This document shows, piece after piece, positions 29,031 to 37,044 of a DNA stretch of 64,000 nt (its first letter is position 1; each line of letters begins with the position of its first letter). Both the position numbers and the translations under genes were made by a program. The stretch comes from Olsenella sp. Marseille-P4559 (GTDB taxonomy: Bacteria; Actinomycetota; Coriobacteriia; Coriobacteriales; Atopobiaceae), in the NCBI RefSeq assembly GCF_900605015.1, contig NZ_LR027573.1, positions 1,161,501-1,225,500 of the forward strand. Reading direction: 5' to 3'. Below the pieces are notes generated by a model. It worked only from the letters and a program-made list of their open reading frames with translations. It searched no databases and was not told where the DNA came from.

Positions 29031-31805
29031 GTGGCAGACGATAACAGCAAGAACCACAGCCCCGTCGATGACGAGGACGATCTCGAACCGGAGCTTGGAC
29101 CCGACAAGGACGACGATCTCGACGAGGAAGAGGACGAGAGTTACGACGACGATGCGGACTCCGAGGACGTAGGGCACCTCGCTGGTGCGGCCTTGGACCA
29201 TACGATTTCGGACGAGGCGGGTACGCGCCTCGACCTTACCGACATTCACGGCGGCACGCTCAAGCCCACTGACATGGCTACCGAGATGAAGCAGTCCTTC
29301 CTCGAGTACTCCATGTCAGTCATCGTTGCGCGTGCCCTGCCCGATGTGCGCGACGGTCTGAAGCCCGTGCACAGGCGCATCCTCTACGCCATGAACGAAG
29401 CAGGCATTACGCCCAACAAGCCCCACAAGAAGTCGGCCTGGACGGTCGGCGAGGTCATGGGTAAGTACCATCCCCACGGCGACGCGGCCATCTACGACTC
29501 GATGGTCCGTATGGCGCAGGACTTCTCCATGCGCCTGCCCCTGATTGACGGCCACGGCAACTTTGGTTCCATCGACGGCGACCCTCCGGCGGCCATGCGT
29601 TACACCGAGAGCCGCCTCACACGTTCGGCCATGGAGATGCTTGCCGACCTCAACAAGGAGACGGTCGATCTCCAACCCAACTACGACGAGTCGCTCACCG
29701 AGCCCGCCGTGCTTCCGTCGAGGTTTCCCAACCTCCTCGTGAACGGCTCCTCGGGCATTGCCGTAGGTATGGCAACCAACGTGCCTCCGCACAACCTTCG
29801 CGAGGTCGCGGCGGCTGTCAACATGTTCATCGATGACCCTGAGGTCACGACAGACGAGCTCATGACTGTGCTGCCTGGGCCAGACTTCCCCACAGGCGGT
29901 GTCATCATGGGCACCGAGGGCATCCGCGACACCTACGAAACTGGTCGTGGTTGCATTACCGTGCGCGCAAAGGTCCACGTCGAGCAGGTCAAAAATGGTC
30001 GCCAGCGCCTGGTGGTCACCGAGATCCCCTACGCCGTCAACAAGGGCCTTCTCCAAGAGAAGATCGCACAGGCGGTCAACGAGAAGAAGATCGAGGGCAT
30101 TTCGGACATGCGCGACGAGTCCAACCGCAAGGGCATGCGCATTGTCATCGATCTCAAACAAGGTGCCGTCCCACAGGTGGTGCTCAACAACCTCTACAAG
30201 AGGACGGCGCTGCAGTCCAACTTCAACGCCATTGACATCGCCCTGGTAAACGGTGTGCCTCGCACGCTCACGCTCCGCGAGATGCTGCAGCACTACATCA
30301 ACCACCAGATTGACGTGGTGACCAGGCGCACCCAGTTCGACCTCGACAAGGCGCTGAAGGATGTCCACATCAAGGAAGGCCTGCTCATCGCCGTCGACAA
30401 CATCGACGAGATCGTGCACATCATTCGCTCCTCCGAAACCGAGGCCGAAGCAAAGCGCCGCATGAACGAGCGCTTCGGCCTGGATGACCCGCAGTGCGAC
30501 GCCATTCTCGCCATGCGCCTGCGCAAGCTCACCGGCCTGGCCCGCGAGCAGCTTGCTGCCGAGATCGAGGAGCTCCACAAGCTCATCGCCTACTACCAGG
30601 ACCTGCTTGCCCACCGCGAGAAGATCCTTGGCGTCATCAAGGACGAGCTTAGCCAGATAGTGGATCGCTTTGCCGACAAGCGCCGTACTGCCATCTCCTC
30701 TCAGGAGGCGCAGGACCTCGACGTCGAGGACCTTATCGCCGAAGAGGACATGGTGGTCACGGTCACCCATTCCGGCTACATCAAGCGCCTGCCTGTGGCC
30801 ACCTACCGCTCGCAGCACCGCGGTGGCAAGGGCGTTCAGGGGCTCTCGCTCAAGGATAACGACTTTGTCGAGGATCTCTTTGTGGCGTCGACCCACGACT
30901 ACGTGATGTTCTTCACGAACTTTGGTCGCGTCTATCGTCTGAAGGTCCACGAGCTGCCCATCGGCAGCCGCCAGGCGCGTGGCTCGGCGATCGTGAACGT
31001 GCTCTCGCTCGCCGAGGGAGAGCATCCCACGGCTGTGATCACCTGCCGAGACTTCCCTGCAGACGACTATCTGATGTTTGCCACCAAGAGCGGCATGGTG
31101 AAGAAGACGGCCATGTCCGAGTACGACCGCACCCGTCGCGACGGTCTCATCGCCATCAACCTCAAGTCCGGTGACGAGCTGGTCAACGTGAGGCGCGTGC
31201 GTGCCGGCGCCAAGGTCATCCTCGTGACCACCAATGGTAAGGCCATTCTCTTTGACGAGTCCGGCGTCCGTGCCATGGGCAGGGACACCTCGGGTGTGCG
31301 CGGCATCACCCTCAAGGGCGGCGCCACCATGCTTGGCATGGAGATCACCAACGGCAATGGCGACCTGTTCGTTATCACCGAGAACGGCTACGGCAAGCGT
31401 ACGCCGGTGGCAGACTACCCCGAGCACAAGCGCGGCGGCCAGGGCGTCTTCACCATCGCTATGACGGCCAAGAAGGGTAGCCTCGTGGCCTGCCGTGTGG
31501 TTGGGCCGCAACACGAGCTCATGATTGTTTCGAGCGATGGTGCGGTTATTCGTGTCAAGACCAGCGATATTCCCAAGCTCGGCCGCTCGACGCAGGGCGT
31601 GAAGGTCATGAACCTCTCCCCGAGCGATCACGTGTCTGCCGTGGCGCGCATGGTTACCCACAAGAAGAAGGCACCTAAGCACGATGCTAACCAGGGTATG
31701 CTTGACCTCGCGTCAGCAGGTGCGAAGGATGCCGACGAGGAGGAGTCAGTCGACATCGGCGGCGATGAGGAGGTCTCCCCCGACCTTCTCGACGATGAGG
31801 AATGA
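29031..31805 (+). CDS. gyrA: DNA gyrase subunit A
   Basis: The GTG at 29031 gives 924 residues. An acidic N-terminal extension of about 80 residues, dense in Asp/Glu, precedes the conserved core that begins near [16 protein letters not shown]. The catalytic-tyrosine segment is the conserved RYTESRLT (near 190). The quinolone-determining segment reads [11 protein letters not shown], with Ala at the E. coli Ser83 position. The C-terminal beta-pinwheel (about 585-880) contains the GyrA box QRGGKGVQG (read as HRGGKGVQG). An acidic tail follows. The last codons and stop fall inside a palindromic repeat. Confidence 0.96.
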   Translation: MADDNSKNHSPVDDEDDLEPELGPDKDDDLDEEEDESYDDDADSEDVGHLAGAALDHTISDEAGTRLDLTDIHGGTLKPTDMATEMKQSFLEYSMSVIVARALPDVRDGLKPVHRRILYAMNEAGITPNKPHKKSAWTVGEVMGKYHPHGDAAIYDSMVRMAQDFSMRLPLIDGHGNFGSIDGDPPAAMRYTESRLTRSAMEMLADLNKETVDLQPNYDESLTEPAVLPSRFPNLLVNGSSGIAVGMATNVPPHNLREVAAAVNMFIDDPEVTTDELMTVLPGPDFPTGGVIMGTEGIRDTYETGRGCITVRAKVHVEQVKNGRQRLVVTEIPYAVNKGLLQEKIAQAVNEKKIEGISDMRDESNRKGMRIVIDLKQGAVPQVVLNNLYKRTALQSNFNAIDIALVNGVPRTLTLREMLQHYINHQIDVVTRRTQFDLDKALKDVHIKEGLLIAVDNIDEIVHIIRSSETEAEAKRRMNERFGLDDPQCDAILAMRLRKLTGLAREQLAAEIEELHKLIAYYQDLLAHREKILGVIKDELSQIVDRFADKRRTAISSQEAQDLDVEDLIAEEDMVVTVTHSGYIKRLPVATYRSQHRGGKGVQGLSLKDNDFVEDLFVASTHDYVMFFTNFGRVYRLKVHELPIGSRQARGSAIVNVLSLAEGEHPTAVITCRDFPADDYLMFATKSGMVKKTAMSEYDRTRRDGLIAINLKSGDELVNVRRVRAGAKVILVTTNGKAILFDESGVRAMGRDTSGVRGITLKGGATMLGMEITNGNGDLFVITENGYGKRTPVADYPEHKRGGQGVFTIAMTAKKGSLVACRVVGPQHELMIVSSDGAVIRVKTSDIPKLGRSTQGVKVMNLSPSDHVSAVARMVTHKKKAPKHDANQGMLDLASAGAKDADEEESVDIGGDEEVSPDLLDDEE

Positions 31806-31830
31806 GACAGGGGGACTGTTCCCTTGTCTC
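31803..31830. repeat. TGAGACA-type palindrome, copy 1 (gyrA end)
   Basis: An imperfect palindrome with GAGACA and TGTCTC ends and a G/C-rich centre. Its first three bases are the gyrA stop TGA. Related copies are at 31893-31918 and 45474-45501. Confidence 0.8.
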
Positions 31831-31848
31831 TGAGGACTAGATAACAGG

Positions 31849-31888
31849 AAGGGCCTGGCAGCCGATACGCTGGCTGCCAGGCCCTTTT
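31849..31888 (+). terminator. Bidirectional terminator between gyrA and the DUF151 gene
   Basis: A perfect 15-bp stem (31849-31863 with 31872-31886), an 8-nt loop and TTTT at the end on the plus strand; AA at the other side gives TT on the minus strand. It separates two converging genes. Confidence 0.92.
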
Positions 31889-31892
31889 CCAT

Positions 31893-31918
31893 GAGACAAG
31901 AGGACTTCCCCCTGTCTC
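31893..31918. repeat. TGAGACA-type palindrome, copy 2 (DUF151 gene end)
   Basis: A palindrome with GAGACA and TGTCTC ends. On the minus strand it begins at the stop codon of the DUF151 gene. With copy 1 it makes a 19-bp exact inverted repeat (31797-31815 and 31907-31925) around the terminator. Confidence 0.8.
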
Positions 31919-32459
31919 ATTCCTCGGTGCGGGGAGTGTCGGAGCCGCCATCGGTCACGTTGAAGTCATCAGGTGAGAGGTCCTCCACGAACTTGTGGAA
32001 GTCCTGGATCTCCTGGTTGTGCTCCTGGTCTTCGATGGCGCTAAAGTCTGGCATGCCGGCCACGTCGAGAACGGCCTGCTCGGCAAAGAGCGGAGTTCCG
32101 CAGCGGACGGCCAGGGCAATAGCGTCCGAGGGACGGCAGTCGATGAGGACCTGACGTCCCTCCCTGTTCACAATATCGAGCTGTGCATAGAAGGTGGTCC
32201 CCGAAACGTCGTTGATGATGACGCTGCGCAGGTGCCCACCGAGGGACTCCATGACGGACTTGAGCAGGTCATGTGTCATAGGACGCGCGCTGTTCTCGGG
32301 ATTGACACCCATGCTGATGGCCGTTGCCTCAACCGACCCAATGCGGATGGGAAGGCTGAGTGGCTCCTTCTCGTCTTGCTTTGCTGGTTTGAGGACGATG
32401 AGAGACGAGACCGGACCCCCACCGATCACGACCGTCTTGATGTCCATTTCCGTAAGCAT
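31917..32459 (-). CDS. DUF151 bifunctional nuclease family protein
   Basis: The protein has 180 residues. The conserved DUF151 core spans about 35-140, including PIRIGSVEATAIS, RPMTHDLL and DCRPSDAIALAVR. Family members include archaeal and plant proteins with RNase and DNase activity. The actinobacterial role is unclear. An acidic tail (about 145-180) follows. GGGGGTGG precedes the ATG. It is convergent with gyrA. Confidence 0.85.
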   Translation of the reverse strand: MLTEMDIKTVVIGGGPVSSLIVLKPAKQDEKEPLSLPIRIGSVEATAISMGVNPENSARPMTHDLLKSVMESLGGHLRSVIINDVSGTTFYAQLDIVNREGRQVLIDCRPSDAIALAVRCGTPLFAEQAVLDVAGMPDFSAIEDQEHNQEIQDFHKFVEDLSPDDFNVTDGGSDTPRTEE

Positions 32460-33049
32460 GTAGCCACCCCCTGTCGTGCTGTTGCCCGCCTATCCTACCC
32501 AAATGCTCTAGTTGCACAAGCGTGGTCACGAAAACTTCTGTCGAGAGAAACCGAACAGTACTCTGTCATGATCCTTCTCAATGAGAAGGATTCCCGACTT
32601 TCGGGCAGCCCAAGCGCATGTGGGTAAGCTTATCCATCCTTCGAGGCGTTGCCAGATTTTCCAGTTGTGCGTACGCACGACAGGGACTTCTCACCATATA
32701 GGCATGGATTTAAGGTTTCTCGGGCAGGAATCTCTTATCCTGCGTACGCACAACTGTGATTTTTTGGCAGTAATTCCGCGTTTGCCCAGTTGGATGGGAA
32801 GGACTTGACAAATGTTAGGCATCGTGCGTACGCATGATGCCGTACGCTTGCCATCTTGGCGAGAGCACCCTGGTACATTCTCAACGAGAGGGAATTCCGA
32901 CTCTCAGGCAGCCCCTGCACGAGGTTCTCGGGTAATGCCACGTTGCAGTCGAGGACCGCCGTGACGAGTTCCTGCCAAGAATCTTTCAAATTTCTCGTTC
33001 GCACGTGTTGACCTAGGGTTAGGTGGAGTGTAGCATTCACTCTTGCGTT
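32460..33049. other. 590-bp intergenic region with palindromic words
   Basis: No gene is seen. The palindrome TGCGTACGCA occurs three times (32668-32677, 32741-32750 and 32825-32834); the first two extend to a 16-bp inverted repeat. A roughly 41-bp degenerate direct repeat lies at 32570-32610 and 32873-32914, and the first copy contains a hairpin ATCCTTCTC/GAGAAGGAT (32571-32591). The tRNA-Ile promoter must lie near its right end. Confidence 0.6.
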
Positions 33050-33126
33050 GGGCCTGTAGCTCAGTTGGTCAGAGCGTCCGGCTGATAACCGGGAGGTCAC
33101 AAGTTCGAACCTTGTCAGGCCCACCA
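33050..33126 (+). tRNA. tRNA-Ile (GAT)
   Basis: A complete cloverleaf with acceptor GGGCCTG/CAGGCCC, T-arm AGTTCGAACCTTG and encoded CCA (33124-33126). The anticodon loop CTGATAA gives GAT, isoleucine. It is not inside an rRNA operon here. Confidence 0.97.
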
Positions 33127-33140
33127 CCTTTTGACAATAG

Positions 33141-33180
33141 TCACCCCAGCGTTAGCCGAGTCGCCGCTGGGGTGATTATT
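33141..33180 (+). terminator. Hairpin between tRNA-Ile and tRNA-Ala
   Basis: TCACCCCAGCG (33141-33151) pairs exactly with CGCTGGGGTGA (33165-33175) and is followed by TTATT. It could end the tRNA-Ile transcript or act as a processing spacer. Confidence 0.6.
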
Positions 33181-33185
33181 TATAA

Positions 33186-33261
33186 GGGGACATAGCTCAG
33201 CTGGGAGAGCGCGGGCTTTGCAAGCCTGAGGTCGTGGGTTCGAACCCCATTGTCTCCACCA
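33186..33261 (+). tRNA. tRNA-Ala (TGC)
   Basis: Acceptor GGGGACA/TGTCTCC (one G-T pair), T-arm GGGTTCGAACCCC, encoded CCA (33259-33261). The anticodon loop TTTGCAA gives TGC, alanine. Confidence 0.97.
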
Positions 33262-33269
33262 CATGTTCG

Positions 33270-33303
33270 AGGACCCTGCGGTTGTTGCCGCGGGGTCCTT
33301 TTA
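33270..33303 (+). terminator. Terminator after tRNA-Ala
   Basis: AGGACCCTGCGG (33270-33281) pairs with CCGCGGGGTCCT (33288-33299), with one mismatch, and a T-run follows. It isolates the tRNA pair from the bacteriocin operon. Confidence 0.88.
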
Positions 33304-33339
33304 CAAGAGAAAAACCGTTCGCCGAAAGTTTCCCATAAC

Positions 33340-33366
33340 TTATCTTTTTGTTATTTATTAAGATAA
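33340..33366. promoter_or_regulatory. Inverted repeat upstream of the bacteriocin gene
   Basis: TTATCTT (33340-33346) and AAGATAA (33360-33366) flank 13 AT-rich bases about 50 bp before the bacteriocin start. This is a candidate operator or promoter element. Confidence 0.4.
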
Positions 33367-33412
33367 CATCATTTTCATGAAGCACCGCCATTGTATGAAG
33401 ACGGAGGCAACC

Positions 33413-33704
33413 ATGAAAGAGAAAAAAAAGCATCATTCTACCAATTATGATCTGTTGTGCCCTGGTGGGCACACCAATGGCCGCTCTTGCAAAAACCGTT
33501 TACTACAAGGGTACGGCAGTGTACTGGAATTACGGTCGTAACGCCAAGGTCTTTGGTTTCTCAGACTGTAATAGCCAAAATTATGAGCATTGCTCTTCCT
33601 GCAATGGCTACTCTTCTGATTGGGAGCAGCCAGGGACACTGTCAAAGGCTTGGGGCTGGATTGGGACAGCCACCCTTGAAGCGTACTGGAACTGCAGAGA
33701 ATAG
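33413..33704 (+). CDS. Lactococcin 972-like bacteriocin precursor, interrupted by an A8 tract
   Basis: The ATG at 33413 has GGAGG 6 nt upstream but runs out of frame after an 8-A tract (33422-33429). With seven A's the same ATG reads MKEKKSIILPIM and continues into a full signal peptide ending in AALA at about residue 26, then a mature peptide of about 70 residues. That mature part begins KTVYYKG, is rich in Tyr, Trp, Ser and Gly, and has four Cys. In the sequence as given, the mature frame can start only at the internal ATG 33447. The size, aromatic composition, PG-x-x-x-K-A-W segment and final YW resemble lactococcin 972, which binds lipid II and blocks septation. The next two genes are its usual partners. 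Whether the break is phase variation, slippage or an assembly error is open. Confidence 0.65.
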
Positions 33705-33748
33705 AGTTTCTTTAAGAGAGTCTATCGCGATATTTCTTACCAGTTCAG

Positions 33749-35947
33749 GTGAATGACTTCTCAATGGCGGTGCTGATGAAGAAGACCTGGTCTGTCACCA
33801 ACCTCATTGTCATAATCCTTCTCGCCGCGTCGTCGTTTGTCAGTGCCAAGGGCATTTTGGAGATGCGCTCCATGCGCCTGGTCGAGTCTTGGCTGTCCGA
33901 CAAGCCCAAGATGTATACCGCGCAGCTGACCGACAGTCAGAAGGATGAGTTTGTCGCGGTGCTGCGTGAGTTCTCCGAGGAGAGGGGCTTCACTGCGGTG
34001 GGCCGGAACAGGGAATCCCTGCAATCGGGGTCGGCGCTCTACACTTTTAGCGTACTGATGCCAGACTCTGCGGAAGGCGCAGATTTCGAACCCCTTGACC
34101 TTCTTGGTACCAGGGTTGTGGACGGCTCCGTGGCAAGAGAGATAAGTGCTGCGAATCCCGGCAGCTATGCGGGATATGGGAACGATGCCTTCTCACGGGT
34201 TGAGACGCTCCCCAGTATCAGAGCCGGACTCTACTTTAGAGTGGATAGGCTGGAATCGGGGTCAAGTCTCGGACGTACCTGCACGGTCATCGGACTTGAT
34301 GATGGAGAATTCCAGACGCTTGTCAACGATCTGTCATCAGCCATTGGGGTGAGTGCAGACAGTCTCACCACCGAGATGTCTGGCTCGGCTACGGACACGG
34401 GCCTGATCTACTGGTTTTGCGAGGGGGCATTTGTCGTACTCGCGATAGTCCTCTGCCTTCTTACGGTGACTCACTCACTCCTTGAGCTCAGGACGCTGGG
34501 AGTACACCTCATGCTGGGCTGGAGCCGGAGGGCCTTTGCCGCCGAGCTGATAGCCAATCAAGCGGCGTTTCTCCCCGTCGTCATACCCATAGGGTTGTTT
34601 GGCTCGCTCGCTATCTTCGATGGGTTCTCCCTTGGCCCCGCACCCATAGCCTTTGCAGCCCCGTCCGTGCTGCCGGCGGTGATGGTGGTTCTCGTCTCCT
34701 GGGGCGTCTCCATTGTCCCCCTTGCCACCGTGCGCCCAGTCGACGCAATCTGTGGCCGCTATTCTCGCCGAGGCTTCTACGCGCTGGCCGTGTCGGTCTA
34801 CCTCTTGTGTACAGTCGCGATATTCGGGGCCTGTCTGTACATCGACCAGCCTCTCGACATGTATGCCGCTCTTGTCCACACCCGCACCGTGTGGAGCGAA
34901 TACAAAGACTGGTACGTGGTACGAGACTTTAGCCTGGATGGCTCACATTTTAAGGGCAACCCCATGAGCCTTTCCAAGGATATGTATGCGTGGTACGCCT
35001 CCCACGAGAGCGACGAGGACGTTTATCTGGTGAATACTACCTACTTCGATGCCACAGCCATTACGGCATACATGAGGGGGTCATCCGATGATATGCCAGA
35101 GCCGTTCTGGTATCTTGCGGCGTCTCCCTCCTACCTCAAGCAGGTGGGTATCGACGTCCCTAACGATGTCGTCGAGAGGGCCGAACATGGCGAGCGCGTG
35201 TACCTCCTGCCAGAAACCCTGGACGCCTCTGAGGCGGAGGCAATGAAGAGCTTCCTTGTTTCCGCCAGAAAGGTGTCCGACTCCAACATCGTCACCACAT
35301 TCATGGAGAACCCCCAATACGAGTTCATCACCTACGACGGAGATCGTGAGCTGTTCACGTGGAGTGCGGATGCGGACCAGCCAACCACGGCGAGCGGCTT
35401 TGTGATAGGGGTCATCACGGCCGAGAACATGGTTCCCTTCGAATCGGAGAGCCTGGTGGCCTCCGGATTGGATAACGGGTACGTGAAGCTGGGAAACAGC
35501 GCCGCATCCCACCTGCTTGGCGATGATGGTGCCGCCTCTTTGGGCAAATCTCTCGCTGTGCGCTTTGTCACCGTGGAGAACTACATCTCCGGCCTCCAAA
35601 AGAGCCTCATGGACCTCTTTGCCCTTTTTGGGATGGCTCTCTTTCTCCTGATGGCCACCGCGTCCGTTGTGGTCGCGTGCATCGTCGGCATTGTCAACCA
35701 GGTGAGCGCCCGCGAGATCTCCGTGAAGTACGTTTTGGGGTTTGGCGTATGGGAGCTGTATCGCCGTGAGGTCTTGTTTGTGAATGCCTCGACGATGGCG
35801 GGGATTGTCATCAGCGCCATCCTCAGATGCAACGCCGGCCTGCTGGTGGGCGCCGCCCTCTTGTGCATCTCCAACCTCGCCATTGTCATCATGTCACGGA
35901 CGAGGACTGCGTCCGTTGTACTGGAAACCGTCTCAAGGGAGCAGTGA
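33749..35947 (+). CDS. Bacteriocin-associated integral membrane protein (DUF1430-like permease)
   Basis: The protein has 732 residues from a GTG at 33749; ATG 33764 is an alternative. It has an N-terminal membrane segment (about 14-34) and a large extracytoplasmic domain (about 35-225). Four or so central helices follow (about 228-365), then a second external domain (about 370-605) and three C-terminal helices (about 612-725). This FtsX/MacB-like layout fits the integral membrane partner found with lactococcin 972 (LclB-like, TIGR01654 type). It lies 44 bp after the precursor and overlaps the ABC ATPase start by one base. The likely role is export of, or immunity to, the bacteriocin. Confidence 0.8.
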   Translation: MNDFSMAVLMKKTWSVTNLIVIILLAASSFVSAKGILEMRSMRLVESWLSDKPKMYTAQLTDSQKDEFVAVLREFSEERGFTAVGRNRESLQSGSALYTFSVLMPDSAEGADFEPLDLLGTRVVDGSVAREISAANPGSYAGYGNDAFSRVETLPSIRAGLYFRVDRLESGSSLGRTCTVIGLDDGEFQTLVNDLSSAIGVSADSLTTEMSGSATDTGLIYWFCEGAFVVLAIVLCLLTVTHSLLELRTLGVHLMLGWSRRAFAAELIANQAAFLPVVIPIGLFGSLAIFDGFSLGPAPIAFAAPSVLPAVMVVLVSWGVSIVPLATVRPVDAICGRYSRRGFYALAVSVYLLCTVAIFGACLYIDQPLDMYAALVHTRTVWSEYKDWYVVRDFSLDGSHFKGNPMSLSKDMYAWYASHESDEDVYLVNTTYFDATAITAYMRGSSDDMPEPFWYLAASPSYLKQVGIDVPNDVVERAEHGERVYLLPETLDASEAEAMKSFLVSARKVSDSNIVTTFMENPQYEFITYDGDRELFTWSADADQPTTASGFVIGVITAENMVPFESESLVASGLDNGYVKLGNSAASHLLGDDGAASLGKSLAVRFVTVENYISGLQKSLMDLFALFGMALFLLMATASVVVACIVGIVNQVSAREISVKYVLGFGVWELYRREVLFVNASTMAGIVISAILRCNAGLLVGAALLCISNLAIVIMSRTRTASVVLETVSREQ

Positions 35948-36615
35948 TGCGTCCATACATTCAGATAGAGTCACTCTGTAAGTCCTTTGGTCAGCACAGG
36001 ATTCTCTTGAACCTCTGCCTTGAGATACAGAAGGGGGATACGGTTGCTGTCACCGGTCCATCCGGCTGCGGCAAGACAACCCTGCTCAATATACTGGGGT
36101 TGCTCGATACTCCTGACTCGGGGGAAATCTACCTTGCGGGGACGAGGTATCCCAAGATAAACAGCACCGCAGCGATGCTTATGCGCCGCGACGAGATAAA
36201 CTACCTTTTTCAGTCCTTTGCGCTGATAGAGTCGAGGACGGTCCGCGACAACCTCATGCTCGCCTTGCACTACACCAAACTGGATACAAACGAGAAGCTG
36301 TCCCGCATCAGGAAGACGTTGGCGCGCTTTTCCATCGACGACAAGCTGTCCTCTACCGTGAGTGAGCTGTCTGGTGGAGAAAAGCAGCGCGTGGCGATAA
36401 GCAGGGCCATGTTGAAGCCGGGAAACCTCATCCTCGCCGACGAGCCGACAGGTTCGCTTGATGCCCGGATGGCGGGCGTCGTTATGAGGTCGCTTGTCTC
36501 GGCCACCCACGACGCAGGCAAGACGCTCGTGATGGTGACGCACGACATGTCCATGGCGGCGGAGTGCGATTGCATCCTTCACATGTCGGACGGTGTGCTC
36601 CACGAAATGTGCTGA
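35947..36615 (+). CDS. Bacteriocin ABC transporter ATP-binding protein (lactococcin 972 group)
   Basis: The ATG at 35947 overlaps the permease stop (TGATG), so translation is coupled. The protein has 222 residues with Walker A GPSGCGKTT (about 37-45), Q-loop LFQSFAL (about 87-93), signature LSGGEKQR (about 140-147) and Walker B LILADEPTGS. It is of the LolD/MacB type, like the ATPase that accompanies lactococcin 972 loci. It energises the DUF1430-like permease. Confidence 0.9.
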   Translation: MRPYIQIESLCKSFGQHRILLNLCLEIQKGDTVAVTGPSGCGKTTLLNILGLLDTPDSGEIYLAGTRYPKINSTAAMLMRRDEINYLFQSFALIESRTVRDNLMLALHYTKLDTNEKLSRIRKTLARFSIDDKLSSTVSELSGGEKQRVAISRAMLKPGNLILADEPTGSLDARMAGVVMRSLVSATHDAGKTLVMVTHDMSMAAECDCILHMSDGVLHEMC

Positions 36616-36682
36616 GCCGCCCCTCCGTCGGCCCCCGGTCGTCCTGCGGCCGCCGCCCCGCCCCGCTGCGGGCCGCCGCTAG

Positions 36683-36765
36683 CATTCTTTATCGGTATCT
36701 GGTAATCGTGGTTCTCGCGACCTGCGCAAACGCGATGCCAGTTTCACAGAAACCGCTAAAGAATG
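36683..36765. repeat. 83-bp terminal-inverted-repeat element, copy A
   Basis: The ends CATTCTTTATCGGT and ACCGCTAAAGAATG are inverted repeats with one mismatch. It has the same length as copy B (39851-39933), and my hand alignment gives about 61 of 83 identical positions. The most conserved parts are the core GGGCAAACG-like centre and the right end. The copies bracket the Mg2+ ATPase gene. Confidence 0.7.
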
Positions 36766-36842
36766 GCTATACTTGGTACACGAGTCACACTATGGGTCGC
36801 ATGTATGGGGCGGGAGCCCCTGACGCCAAGGAGGTGCCATCC

Positions 36843-36926
36843 ATGGGCGATGGTAGTCATGCTCGAGAAAACGCAAACTCAATGAGGTTGGCGCCTGCCA
36901 GAAGGGGAGACGGGCGCCGCCGGTAG
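36843..36926 (+). CDS. 27-residue leader ORF upstream of the Mg2+ ATPase
   Basis: The ATG at 36843 has an ideal ribosome binding site, AAGGAGGTG at 36828-36836. The peptide is Arg-rich at its end and contains two prolines or fewer. It stops 118 bp before the P-type ATPase start. Short translated leaders control mgtA-type genes in enterobacteria (mgtL); a similar role here is inference. It could also be a free small protein. Confidence 0.45.
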   Translation: MGDGSHARENANSMRLAPARRGDGRRR

Positions 36927-37044
36927 CGCTGGTGCGGTTCCACCCTGTCCATCCAAGCCAATAGTGTGCCCGCCTCGTTGCCGGTTCCTGCGCAGCTGAC
37001 GTCGTACTGTGTCCCTGCGTACATCCCCGGATTGGAGGTGGCCC

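Noticed and set aside
29316-31682. A 788-codon open frame antisense to gyrA
   Set aside because: It is fully inside gyrA on the opposite strand. The high-GC codon bias of gyrA creates long shadow frames, and the product is His/Val/Asp-rich with no family features.
33050-33261. Possible rRNA operon spacer because of the tRNA-Ile/tRNA-Ala order
   Set aside because: No 16S or 23S sequence flanks the pair; both sides are terminators or other genes.
36766-37044. M-box or yybP-ykoY riboswitch before the Mg2+ ATPase
   Set aside because: I could not match the conserved core of either class by eye. A covariance search would decide.
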